From GYS-P2D sp964489125 (GTDB lineage Bacteria; Bacteroidota; Bacteroidia; Chitinophagales; Saprospiraceae): a stretch of DNA of 48,986 nt. This document shows positions 1-9,200 of the stretch, piece after piece. The DNA lies in assembly GCA_964489125.1 (NCBI GenBank), contig CAZAXY010000012.1:1-48986 (forward strand), read 5' to 3'. The stretch's first letter is position 1. Each line of letters begins with the position of its first letter. A model generated the notes under the pieces. It saw only the letters and a list, made by a program, of their open reading frames with translations. It made no database searches and was not told the DNA's origin. Position numbers and translations under genes: made by a program.

Positions 1-60
1 ATAACGTCACATGAAGAAAATAGGTGATTTTGTGATGAATCATTTAAAGTATAAATGATA

Positions 61-1191
61 TCAGTATTGCGGTATGCTCGGATCAATATCTCGAGACCAA
101 GCTAAGATTCCTCCCTTAAGATTATAGAGATTAGTAAGACCCGCTTGTTGTAGGGCATTGATAGCTGCAGCGCTGCGACCACCGCTGCGACACATGATTA
201 CCTTGGTCTTGTCAGCATCAATTTTCTCAAGGGATCCCATAATATCGCCGAGAGGAATGAGTTCACCACCGATATTAGCAAATTCATACTCGTGCCCCTC
301 ACGAACGTCTATGAGTTGAAAGTCCTTATTGTCTTTTTGCCATGCTTGTAACTCCTGTACTGTAATCTCTTGTAGTGCTGACATGTTATTTTCTTTTACT
401 GTTTTCGTCCCACAAAAATGCTGATAATCAATGAGACTTGTAATCTCAGATTTGGAACTCTTCTTATAATGTATGTTACGCATAGATGGTTCACGAGAGT
501 CATAGATCATGAGTTTGTTTGCTAATAGCTCTGAAGAACCAGTGATAATCTTGATGACTTCATTGGCTTGAAGAGAGCCTATTGTGCCAGCAAGAACTCC
601 AAGTACACCTCCCGTTGCACAGTCTGGTACAGCATCTGGAGGTGGAGGTGTAGGGTATAAGTCTCTATAGTTAGCACTCCTACTACCGTCAGGCATCAAC
701 ATGTTAAATACGGACACCTGTCCCTCATACCTATATATAGATGCATAGACATTGACCTTATGATAGAGTACACAGGCGTCATTGACCAGATACCTCGTGG
801 CAAAGTTATCTGTACCGTCAGCTACTATGTCATATCCTGAGAGTATGTCTTCCGCATTGTCACTGCTGAGCCTGATGTTGTGAGCGTATACACTTATATC
901 AGGATTAAGTGCGGACAGTCGCAATGCTGCAATCTCACATTTAGGCTTGCCAAGATCTGTTGTGTCGTATAATACCTGTCGCTGGAGATTAGATAGATCT
1001 ACGACATCATCATCGACGATGCCTATAGTTCCGACGCCAGCTGCTGCCAGATACAACAACATGGGGCTACCTAAGCCCCCAGCCCCTATAACCAAGACTC
1101 TAGCCGCTTTTAATTGCAACTGTGTCTCCAGGCTGAAATCTGGCAGATTCAGGTGACGACTATAGCGTATATATTCATTCTGTGTGAGCAT
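61..1191 (-). CDS. moeB: MoeB/ThiF-like sulfur-carrier adenylyltransferase fused to rhodanese
   Basis: An E1-like enzyme of this family adenylates the C-terminal glycine of a small sulfur carrier (MoaD or ThiS type) in molybdopterin or thiamine synthesis. The nucleotide-binding glycine motif GAGGLGSP lies at about residues 36-43 and the family segment GGVLGVLAG follows near residue 195. A rhodanese domain occupies about residues 275-376, with its catalytic Cys at about 334 in CRSGGRS; it would supply persulfide sulfur. The usual zinc-binding CxxC pairs are not visible: the first is NYRD, and only one Cys stands near the second. The gene is divergent from ftsK. No carrier or other cofactor gene is nearby, so MoeB, ThiF or MOCS3-like use is not settled. 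Confidence 0.85.
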   Translation of the reverse strand: MLTQNEYIRYSRHLNLPDFSLETQLQLKAARVLVIGAGGLGSPMLLYLAAAGVGTIGIVDDDVVDLSNLQRQVLYDTTDLGKPKCEIAALRLSALNPDISVYAHNIRLSSDNAEDILSGYDIVADGTDNFATRYLVNDACVLYHKVNVYASIYRYEGQVSVFNMLMPDGSRSANYRDLYPTPPPPDAVPDCATGGVLGVLAGTIGSLQANEVIKIITGSSELLANKLMIYDSREPSMRNIHYKKSSKSEITSLIDYQHFCGTKTVKENNMSALQEITVQELQAWQKDNKDFQLIDVREGHEYEFANIGGELIPLGDIMGSLEKIDADKTKVIMCRSGGRSAAAINALQQAGLTNLYNLKGGILAWSRDIDPSIPQY

Positions 1192-1372
1192 CTGATGTAG
1201 ATCGTCTTTTTAAGAGAAATAAATATATGTATAAAAGGGTATCATTCAAGGATTCATACATATTGCATTATTTGTACAAATATAAATCGCTGATAATCAG
1301 TAAATATTTCTTTCTAAATTCTTTGAGTTATGCTTATCGTTAATATATTCGCATTTATAATAATATGTTGAG

Positions 1373-3922
1373 ATGGCCGCTAAGGTTAAGAAAACGAAGA
1401 AGAAGAAAAAGACAACTGATAGTAGAATAACTAAGATCCTAGGCATTGCCTTGATCCTTGTAGCACTATACTTATTTATAGCATGTAGCTCTTATATATT
1501 CACTTGGAGAGCAGACCAAGATTCTGTATTAGCATTATCGTGGGCGATATTATTTGAGAGCGACGTAGTCGTTACGAATTGGCTCGGTAGACTTGGTGCC
1601 GTGATCTCCAGTTTTTTCATTTATTGGGGATTTGGTGTTGCGGTGTTTTTTATGGTTCCAGTAATATTCAATGCGGGAAGACATCTGATACAACGCATAC
1701 CTATAATTAAGGCGTGGCCATTTTTTCAAAAGAGTTTTTTCGCCATGTGTTTCTTTTCTGTTGCGCTGGCATTGATTTTTCAGCGTGCAAGCTTTCCAGT
1801 AGGAGGCAGTTTCGGTAATAATATGGTGTATTGGTTGACGAACTTTGTTGGTACGACAGGACTGGTGATCATGTTATTGTTCGTAGTAATTGCCTGGGCA
1901 GTATGGCAGTTTAACCCATCTCTCGAGACGATTTCTTTGGCAACACCTCAAGGTAGCTTCAAGATACCATCAGCATTAAAATTCAATCCCTCAATATTAA
2001 GATTTAGAAAGAGTAAGAACTCCGCTGTAACTGCGAAGCCTTCTGAAGAGCGTGAAGTTGCGCTCAAACCGAGAACCGATGATAGTTTCCTAAGGCCCGA
2101 CTTCAGCGATGAAGTGGCCATTCCTAAAACCGAATCCATGACCAGCCCAAAAATGGGTAGTAATCAGGCAAGATCAGGCGATTTAGAGCTTGAGCTTCCT
2201 GATACTATGGTCGGAGAGCCTTCAGAGGAGGCCAAAAAACCATTTGAAGAAATCCAAATTGAACAATTTGGTATATCCCCCACTAGCGCCAAGAAGAAGG
2301 CCGAAATCGAAGAACAGGTTTCTGACTTCACTCTTGAAACTACTACTAATCCAGAGGAATCTACCACCCCAGACCTCCTCATTACTGAGGAGAATAAGGA
2401 TCATTTAGAACCGTTTGATCCTACCCTCGAATTATCGTCTTATAAGTTCCCACCTCTGGAGCTACTATTAGATTATAGCGACCAGAAGGTCGAGATAGAC
2501 AGAACCGAACTAGAAGCTAATAAGGACCAGATCATCAGGACCTTATTAAACTATAAGATTGAAATCACTAAGATCCGGGCTACGATCGGCCCTACAGTGA
2601 CCTTGTACGAGATCGTTCCTGCGCCAGGAGTTAAGATCTCCAAGATTAAGAACCTCGAGGATGATATCGCACTAAGCCTTGCAGCACTAGGCATCAGAAT
2701 CATTGCACCCATACCTGGCAAAGGAACCATCGGTATCGAAGTGCCGAATAAGAAAAGTCAGATCGTCTCATTTAAGGAGGTAGTGCAATCAGACAAGTTT
2801 AAAAATGCAAAGATGGACTTGCCACTCGCATTGGGTAAGACCATTTCCAATGAGGTATTCGTTGCTGACTTAGCTAAGATGCCTCACTTACTGATAGCAG
2901 GTGCTACAGGTCAAGGTAAGTCAGTAGGTATTAATACGATTATATCGTCATTACTCTATAAGAAGCATCCAAGTCAAGTTAAATTAGTACTGATCGATCC
3001 TAAGAAGGTGGAGTTATTCCCTTACGGCAAGATTAATAAGCACTTCTTAGCCTATCTCCCTAATGAAGATGAGCCGATAGTTACAGAGACCAGTAAGGTG
3101 ATCTATACGCTCAACTCGTTATGTATTGAGATGGATGAGCGTTACGATCTCTTGAAGAAAGCTCGAGCGAGAAATATAAAAGAGTATAACACCAAGTTTA
3201 CGGCTCGCAAGCTCAATCCGCTGAATGGACATAAATTTATGCCATTTATCGTATTGGTAATTGATGAGTTTGCAGATCTGATCATGACAGCAGGCAAAGA
3301 AGTAGAGCTACCAATTGCTCGTATCGCCCAGCTTGCTCGTGCAGTCGGTATACATCTGATCATTGCAACACAGCGACCATCAGTTAACATCATAACGGGT
3401 GTAATTAAAGCGAACTTCCCTGCACGATTAGCCTTTAAGGTGACGAGTAAGATAGATTCAAGAACCATACTGGATGGTGGTGGTGCCGATCAACTCATAG
3501 GGCGTGGAGATATGCTCCTCTCTATTGGCGGCAACGTGGTGAGATTGCAGTGTGCATTCGTAGATACGCCAGAAGTAGAAGAAATAGTTGATCATATAGG
3601 AGATCAGCAAGGATTTGGAGAACCATTTTACTTGCCAGAATACAATACTGATGAAGACAAAGCTGGTACTAAAACCCTCTCTATGTCAGATCTTGATGGA
3701 CAGTTTTGGGATGCTGCTGCCTTAGTAGTATCTAATCAGCATGGCTCTACCTCAATGTTGCAGCGCAAGCTTCAACTCGGCTATAATCGAGCTGGACGTA
3801 TCATGGACCAGCTAGAAGCATTGGGTATCGTTGGCGAAGCTCGAGGCAGTAAGCCTCGTGAAGTATTATACTTCAGCGAGATGGAACTCATGAACCTCAA
3901 GGAGAACATGCTCAATAGATAG
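1373..3922 (+). CDS. ftsK: DNA translocase FtsK
   Basis: FtsK is a septum-anchored ATP-driven DNA pump that moves chromosome termini to dif during division. The 849-residue protein has a Lys-rich start, about four N-terminal membrane segments within residues 20-180, then a charged acidic linker to about residue 360. The motor follows, with Walker A GATGQGKS near 510 and Walker B LVIDEFADL near 630. The C-terminal winged-helix gamma domain at about residues 780-845, which reads KOPS-type sites, is recognisable. Length and order match a complete Bacteroidota FtsK. The ATG start directly precedes the basic N-terminus. Confidence 0.97.
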   Translation: MAAKVKKTKKKKKTTDSRITKILGIALILVALYLFIACSSYIFTWRADQDSVLALSWAILFESDVVVTNWLGRLGAVISSFFIYWGFGVAVFFMVPVIFNAGRHLIQRIPIIKAWPFFQKSFFAMCFFSVALALIFQRASFPVGGSFGNNMVYWLTNFVGTTGLVIMLLFVVIAWAVWQFNPSLETISLATPQGSFKIPSALKFNPSILRFRKSKNSAVTAKPSEEREVALKPRTDDSFLRPDFSDEVAIPKTESMTSPKMGSNQARSGDLELELPDTMVGEPSEEAKKPFEEIQIEQFGISPTSAKKKAEIEEQVSDFTLETTTNPEESTTPDLLITEENKDHLEPFDPTLELSSYKFPPLELLLDYSDQKVEIDRTELEANKDQIIRTLLNYKIEITKIRATIGPTVTLYEIVPAPGVKISKIKNLEDDIALSLAALGIRIIAPIPGKGTIGIEVPNKKSQIVSFKEVVQSDKFKNAKMDLPLALGKTISNEVFVADLAKMPHLLIAGATGQGKSVGINTIISSLLYKKHPSQVKLVLIDPKKVELFPYGKINKHFLAYLPNEDEPIVTETSKVIYTLNSLCIEMDERYDLLKKARARNIKEYNTKFTARKLNPLNGHKFMPFIVLVIDEFADLIMTAGKEVELPIARIAQLARAVGIHLIIATQRPSVNIITGVIKANFPARLAFKVTSKIDSRTILDGGGADQLIGRGDMLLSIGGNVVRLQCAFVDTPEVEEIVDHIGDQQGFGEPFYLPEYNTDEDKAGTKTLSMSDLDGQFWDAAALVVSNQHGSTSMLQRKLQLGYNRAGRIMDQLEALGIVGEARGSKPREVLYFSEMELMNLKENMLNR

Positions 3923-4090
3923 TAAGGCCATTTGGCCTCCCTTGCAACGTGATTATACCTATTCATATGGATAGTCCTGTTATGATTCGATAGTTTTTAA
4001 CGCAAAAAATTTAACCATAACGCAAGAGTAGCATGACAATTCTTGCTACTTTCATTTGACCTACATTTCCTATAACTAAACAACTGTCTA

Positions 4091-5488
4091 ATGGCCAGTT
4101 CTACACTCGCATTTTCTAAGGATACCTATGTCGCTCGTCGCAATCTGCTGATGAAATCTATGGGCAGTGGGAGAATACTCCTTCTTGGAAATGATTATGT
4201 AGGGATGAATTACCAAGACAATGCATACCCCTTCAGGCAGGACAGTACGTTTCTCTATTACATCGGTATTGATCAACCCGGATTGATAGCTCTTATTGAT
4301 GCCGATAAAGGTCGCAGCTATCTCTTTGGAACAGAGTTGACCATTGATGATATCATATGGACTGGCAAAGTACCATCGCTTCATGAATTGGCTGATGCGT
4401 CGGGTATGGAACGTGTTAAATCGCGAGTCGATATTATCAAGTATATAGATGCTGAGGTGCACTACCTCCCGCCATATAGAGACGACCACGTTGTATTGCT
4501 ATCTAAGCTTACTGGGAGAAAGAACAGAAAAATAACTAAACGAGTATCTCATAAACTTATACGTGCCGTATATAAGCAACGAGAGATAAAAAGCCAGGAA
4601 GAACTCGTACAAATGGACATCGCCTCTAAGTTGTCTCACCAGATGCACTTAAATGTGATGAAGGCTGCTAGGACTGGTATGAAAGAATATGACTTAGTCA
4701 GTATTGCCGCACAAGCCGCATGGTCTCACAACGTGAGCTTCTCCTATCCCCCAATTCTAACGACCAATGGTCAAGTCCTGCACAATCATGAGTATGGCAA
4801 TGAACTACAAGATACAGGCATGATCCTCTACGATGGAGGATGTGAAGCTCCGAGTCACTATGCTGGAGACATCACTCGGACTTTTCCGGTTAGTAAAGCC
4901 TTTAGCGCCCAGCAAAAGAGCATATATGACATCGTTCATGCCGCATATGACAAAGCAGTAGCAATGTCGCAGCCTGGAACTAATAATATAGATGTCCACA
5001 TTGGGGCTTCTAAAGTCATTGCTTCTGGACTTAAAGACTTAGGCATTATGAAAGGAGATATCGAAGAAGCTGTAGAGGCAGGCGCTCACACTATGTTCTT
5101 TCCACATGGATTGGGGCATATGATCGGACTGGATGTTCATGATATGGAAAATCTCGGTGAGGAAAACATTGGCTACAGTAAGTCGGTAAAGCGCCGTCAG
5201 GAATTTGGATTTAGGTCCCTCCGGCTTGGCAAGTCACTTAAAGAGGGATTTTGCATAACAATAGAACCAGGCATCTACTTTATCCCAGATCTGATTGATA
5301 AGAGACGTAAGGAGAAGATGTACAAGGACTTTATCAACTATAAGGAACTAGAGAGGTGGCAAGACCTTGGTGGCATCAGATTAGAGGATGATTATGCAAT
5401 TAATGGTGGAGGAGCACAAAAGCTTGGCATCGATATTCCGACCAGCAGTGACGAGATAGAGGCTTACAGAGCAGAAGCATTAAGTTGA
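4091..5488 (+). CDS. pepP: Xaa-Pro aminopeptidase (M24B)
   Basis: This metallopeptidase removes an N-terminal residue that precedes proline. An N-terminal creatinase-like domain (about residues 1-170) is followed by a pita-bread catalytic domain. The five metal ligands can be placed: Asp near 248 (DGGCE), Asp near 260 (GDITR), His near 341 (HGLGHMIG), Glu near 393 (TIEPGIYF) and Glu near 436 (IRLEDDYA). At 465 residues it has normal family length. No signal peptide is seen, so it is probably cytoplasmic. It converges on the terC-like gene with only three bases between stop codons. Confidence 0.94.
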   Translation: MASSTLAFSKDTYVARRNLLMKSMGSGRILLLGNDYVGMNYQDNAYPFRQDSTFLYYIGIDQPGLIALIDADKGRSYLFGTELTIDDIIWTGKVPSLHELADASGMERVKSRVDIIKYIDAEVHYLPPYRDDHVVLLSKLTGRKNRKITKRVSHKLIRAVYKQREIKSQEELVQMDIASKLSHQMHLNVMKAARTGMKEYDLVSIAAQAAWSHNVSFSYPPILTTNGQVLHNHEYGNELQDTGMILYDGGCEAPSHYAGDITRTFPVSKAFSAQQKSIYDIVHAAYDKAVAMSQPGTNNIDVHIGASKVIASGLKDLGIMKGDIEEAVEAGAHTMFFPHGLGHMIGLDVHDMENLGEENIGYSKSVKRRQEFGFRSLRLGKSLKEGFCITIEPGIYFIPDLIDKRRKEKMYKDFINYKELERWQDLGGIRLEDDYAINGGGAQKLGIDIPTSSDEIEAYRAEALS

Positions 5489-5491
5489 TTG

Positions 5492-6430
5492 CTAGTGGTT
5501 TGAAGTCGGACTTCGCAGAGAGGCAATGATTCCTACTCCAAGTGCTACTACTATGAATCCTAAGGAAGCCCATTCAGGCAGGTGTACGTAATGTAATGCA
5601 AGCATCTTAAGCCCAACAAAAGTCAGAATCGCTACTAAGCTATACTCAAGATAATGGAACCTATTGAGCATATTGGATAAGAAGAAATACATCGATCTCA
5701 ATCCCATAATTGCCAGAATGTTGGAGGTGAATACCAAGAATGGGTCTGAAGTAATGGCAAGTATAGCCGGTATACTGTCGAGTGCAAATAGGATATCTGT
5801 CACTTCGATAACGAGCATCGCCACAAACAAGGGTGTTGCCGCAAGAATATGGCGCTTTCTAATAAAAAACTTTTCACCGTCAATAGTCTGTGTGATGGGC
5901 ATCACCTTCCTTAATTGCTTAAAAACGAATGAATTTCGAGGGTTGAACTCTTCATTTTTGGAAGTCAACATCTTATAGGCGGTATACAGTAGGAAGAGTC
6001 CAAATACGTATATCATCCAGTTAAACTGGTTGATTAGTGCTACCCCGAACACTATCATTAGTGCTCTAAATACTATAGCACCTAAAATCCCCCAGAATAG
6101 GACCCTATGCTGTGATTCTTGAGGAATCTTGAATGATCCAAAAATTACGGCAATCACAAAAATGTTATCGATACTCAACGACAGCTCTATCAAGTATCCC
6201 GTAACATACTTCAACATAGCATCTGTAGCTGATAAACTGTCGGGGTTCTCCACCAGCCCATTGGAGTAGATATAGTAGATGACTCCAGAAAAGGATAGGG
6301 CTATGGTAATCCATATGGTTGTCCAAATGGATGCTTCTTTAACAGAAATGACGTGTGCTTCACGATTGAATATGCCTAAATCAATCGCAAGGCATAAAAT
6401 GATCATCGCAATAAAAAGAGTCCAAACCAT
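5492..6430 (-). CDS. TerC/Alx family integral membrane protein
   Basis: This is a 312-residue polytopic membrane protein of the TerC family. Members are implicated in metal ion, especially manganese, efflux and in metalation of exported proteins. About eight or nine hydrophobic segments are present. The family motif with acidic residues inside the membrane, LSLSIDNIFVIA, lies near residue 85, and a second copy-like segment (DILFALDSIPAILA) near 215; both are hallmarks of the family. No ter operon partners are present, so a tellurite role is not supported. The substrate remains inferred. Confidence 0.9.
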   Translation of the reverse strand: MVWTLFIAMIILCLAIDLGIFNREAHVISVKEASIWTTIWITIALSFSGVIYYIYSNGLVENPDSLSATDAMLKYVTGYLIELSLSIDNIFVIAVIFGSFKIPQESQHRVLFWGILGAIVFRALMIVFGVALINQFNWMIYVFGLFLLYTAYKMLTSKNEEFNPRNSFVFKQLRKVMPITQTIDGEKFFIRKRHILAATPLFVAMLVIEVTDILFALDSIPAILAITSDPFLVFTSNILAIMGLRSMYFFLSNMLNRFHYLEYSLVAILTFVGLKMLALHYVHLPEWASLGFIVVALGVGIIASLRSPTSNH

Positions 6431-6616
6431 CGTGAGAATTAAAGAATTATAGACCTGCGAAAGTAAAGATTATTAAGGTCATATGAGAAAAGGTAAGAAT
6501 ATCAAAGATGGATACACTGTTTTAGGTATTACACATATGTAAAATATTTGTAATTTATTTGACAGAAGAATCTATCTTTATGACTCTGATAATAGTGCCT
6601 GCGAAAAGCTATTTAG

Positions 6617-9121
6617 ATGAAACAGCTCCTTCTCAGCACATCATTCCTATTTTTAGTATTCTGGTCATATGGCCAGTCCTTAGCTCAATACACTCATTAT
6701 CAAGGATTCACATCCATCGACGAGAGTTATAAAAACAGTGTGATTTCATCTGTCAAAAAACATTTAGGGTTAAGTGTTAGCCATGAACTACTGGCAATTA
6801 ACGATGATAAAACACGATTACAACACTTCTATGCAGGATACAAGGTTATCAATAGCATTGTAGTGACTAACCCATATGGTTTTGGCGGCAGTGTTTATCA
6901 ATTTGATGATATACAGATCAGATTCGAGCTTAAGGAGTCTGAAGCACGTGATCTTATCACATCACAATTGAAGATTGATGGTAGTGTTAAGTCCATTTCA
7001 GCAGTGCTGTATCCACAACACTCATCAATTCATCCTACTTATGAGGTATCGATAGAGCATAATACTGATCAGAGTCGCTCTGAGATAGTATACATATCAG
7101 CAGCCACAAGAGAAATTTTGTATCGGGAACCTCATGCTATTCCGCACAACACACCAGTCATTGCGAGATCTCTTTATGATGGTATAGTATTCACCGAAGC
7201 ATATCTAGTGGATGATATATATAATATGAGTCATTCAAACTTAGATTTCAGGACTTTTGATCTTGACAGTGCTACACATACTATATTTGGTCGCGAGATT
7301 CAAGGAGATCAGAGCGTCTTTCAAACTGATCATGATGCCGTGCAAGCGCATTATGCACTTGGATCAACATTGGACTATTATGCCCTAAGGCATGGCCGAG
7401 AGTCCTATGACAATCAGGGTAGTCCAGTATCAGCTTATATCAACTATGGGGATGGAATTAGCAATGCATTTTGGACTCAAGGTAACTTACTGCTTGGTGG
7501 AGGTGATGGTATACATTATGACGATATGTCTACTGTAGATATAGTGGGTCATGAATTTACGCACGGCGTAATCCAGCATACTGCCGATCTGCGTTATTCT
7601 GGTGAATCTGGTGCATTGAATGAATCCTTTGCAGACATATTTGGTGAGATGTCAGAATTTTTTGCCAGAGGGAAATGTGATTGGCGTGCAGGGCAGCAGG
7701 TTGGACTTTCAAGTCGAGTAAGATCCAGGAGTTTTCGGGACCCCAATAGTGTCAATCTGCCTGATACTTATCAAGGCAGGGCTTGGATTAATGCAGAGTG
7801 CGGCGCACCTGTAGGAATCAATGACTTTTGTGGTGTCCACACCAACTCTTCTGTTCAAAATAAGTGGTTTTATATCCTCTCTAATGGTGAAACTGGGGTC
7901 AATGATAACGGAGATAACTATCATGTAACAGGAATTACAGCTAATGCGGCAGCTGCCATAGCCTACAAGAATCTTACAGAATATCTGTGGACAACATCGA
8001 GTTTTCATGATGCCCGTCAAGGCGCAATACTTGCAGCACGGGAAATCTATGGGGAGGGCAGCATCCAGGAGATATCCACGACCAATGCCTGGTATGCAGT
8101 TGGTGTCGGTGAGGCTTATGACGACGTGACACAGATACAAGAACAAGCAGATTCTATCAGCCACTTGGCTGTCGCGATTAATAACATAACAGCGGAAACG
8201 GTTTCATTGATTTGGAGTAGGGTAGATACTCTTGTGGACACCATAACTTATGATGTTGTTTTGGATGGTGATGTAATGATCAGTACAACCGATACTATTG
8301 CCACTTTAATAGGTTTGTTGCCCAGTAATCGGTATGATTTGATGGTACAAGGATATAACGACTCGATCTTAGTTGTGATAAGTGATACAGTTAGTTTTAT
8401 TACGCTAGGGGAAGAAGTAGAGCCTGGAGAATTGGCAGCATTTTACTTTGAAGAAGGATTAGATCGATGGCGTGTTAGTTCAGATGATGCGGCATGGTAT
8501 CAAGGCAGTTTTTCTCCTGAAGGTCGTGGCTCAATTAGATTAAGGGATCACTCTGACAAAAACATGATTCTATCGCCGTGGATTAGTACCCCATTGGGCA
8601 GTACAATAGATGTATCTCTGTCACTTTATGCATGGAGTGTTGAGTTCGGCGAGGATGTTACTATCGAGTATAGAGGACGGGACAGTCTCTGGCATACGCT
8701 CCAAACTTATCGCAGCATGTTCGACTTCAGAAATGATCAAACTACGGCATTAGCCTTGACTTTCGATGCTGTCAACAATAGCGAGATTCAATTTAGGATT
8801 TACTTGGATGCTTCTGCCAATACTGACCATATTTATCTCGATGAATTCGTAGTTGTTAGTGGTCAGGCTAGCCAGACTTTCAATCCACTGATTAGTGATA
8901 TTAAATTGTGGCCTAATCCAGTGATAGACTTACTCAATGTGGACCTAGGCTTACAGAGCTCGACGCTACAACTATATAACCTGAGTGGTCAGTTGGTGTT
9001 TAAAATAACCCAGCAAGAAGGACTCCAGAGCATCGACTTATCTCATCTCCAGAGTGGGGTATATCACCTCGACATTTCCAGTGGGAATCAACACAATTCC
9101 TATCCTATAGTAAAGGACTAG
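6617..9121 (+). CDS. Secreted M4 (thermolysin-like) metallopeptidase with T9SS sorting domain
   Basis: This is an extracellular zinc protease. A signal peptide (residues 1-23) precedes an FTP/PepSY-like propeptide to about residue 190. The catalytic domain carries HEFTH at 312-316, the third zinc ligand Glu336 in NESFAD, and the active-site His in VHTNSS near 409. A fibronectin type III-like segment (about 515-595) and a jelly-roll/MAM-like segment (about 610-750) follow. The last 75 residues, beginning LWPNPV, are a type A T9SS C-terminal sorting domain, which implies export by the type IX system and cell-surface attachment or release. It stands alone. The role, probably protein degradation for nutrition, is inferred. 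Confidence 0.95.
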   Translation: MKQLLLSTSFLFLVFWSYGQSLAQYTHYQGFTSIDESYKNSVISSVKKHLGLSVSHELLAINDDKTRLQHFYAGYKVINSIVVTNPYGFGGSVYQFDDIQIRFELKESEARDLITSQLKIDGSVKSISAVLYPQHSSIHPTYEVSIEHNTDQSRSEIVYISAATREILYREPHAIPHNTPVIARSLYDGIVFTEAYLVDDIYNMSHSNLDFRTFDLDSATHTIFGREIQGDQSVFQTDHDAVQAHYALGSTLDYYALRHGRESYDNQGSPVSAYINYGDGISNAFWTQGNLLLGGGDGIHYDDMSTVDIVGHEFTHGVIQHTADLRYSGESGALNESFADIFGEMSEFFARGKCDWRAGQQVGLSSRVRSRSFRDPNSVNLPDTYQGRAWINAECGAPVGINDFCGVHTNSSVQNKWFYILSNGETGVNDNGDNYHVTGITANAAAAIAYKNLTEYLWTTSSFHDARQGAILAAREIYGEGSIQEISTTNAWYAVGVGEAYDDVTQIQEQADSISHLAVAINNITAETVSLIWSRVDTLVDTITYDVVLDGDVMISTTDTIATLIGLLPSNRYDLMVQGYNDSILVVISDTVSFITLGEEVEPGELAAFYFEEGLDRWRVSSDDAAWYQGSFSPEGRGSIRLRDHSDKNMILSPWISTPLGSTIDVSLSLYAWSVEFGEDVTIEYRGRDSLWHTLQTYRSMFDFRNDQTTALALTFDAVNNSEIQFRIYLDASANTDHIYLDEFVVVSGQASQTFNPLISDIKLWPNPVIDLLNVDLGLQSSTLQLYNLSGQLVFKITQQEGLQSIDLSHLQSGVYHLDISSGNQHNSYPIVKD

Positions 9122-9132
9122 CAGAAAATTGC

Positions 9133-9188
9133 TTGCGACGATCGGTTAAGCGGCTATACTTGGTGTTATTATTGTATGTAAACACCAA
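9133..9188 (+). promoter_or_regulatory. Candidate promoter and leader hairpin of the gene at 9201
   Basis: A TTG at 9133-9135 is followed after 19 bases by TATACTTG (9155-9162), one mismatch from the Bacteroidota -7 consensus TAnnTTTG. An exact 8-base inverted repeat, TTGGTGTT (9160-9167) and AACACCAA (9181-9188), overlaps the end of the -7 box and ends just before the GAAAGG-like ribosome-binding site. It could be an operator or a leader hairpin. The assignment rests on motif and spacing only. Confidence 0.4.
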
Positions 9189-9200
9189 AGAAAGGTTACA

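Noticed and set aside
1948..2408. Several open frames on the opposite strand and other frame within ftsK
   Set aside because: They lie fully inside the linker of a complete FtsK gene, have low-complexity Ser/Lys content and no recognisable domain or ribosome site.
3924..3938. AGGCCA/TGGCCT hairpin after ftsK
   Set aside because: The loop is only two bases and no T-run follows, so it is a poor terminator.
7709..8164. A 151-codon antisense frame in the M4 peptidase gene
   Set aside because: It is antisense to the catalytic domain of a well-supported gene and has no recognisable features.
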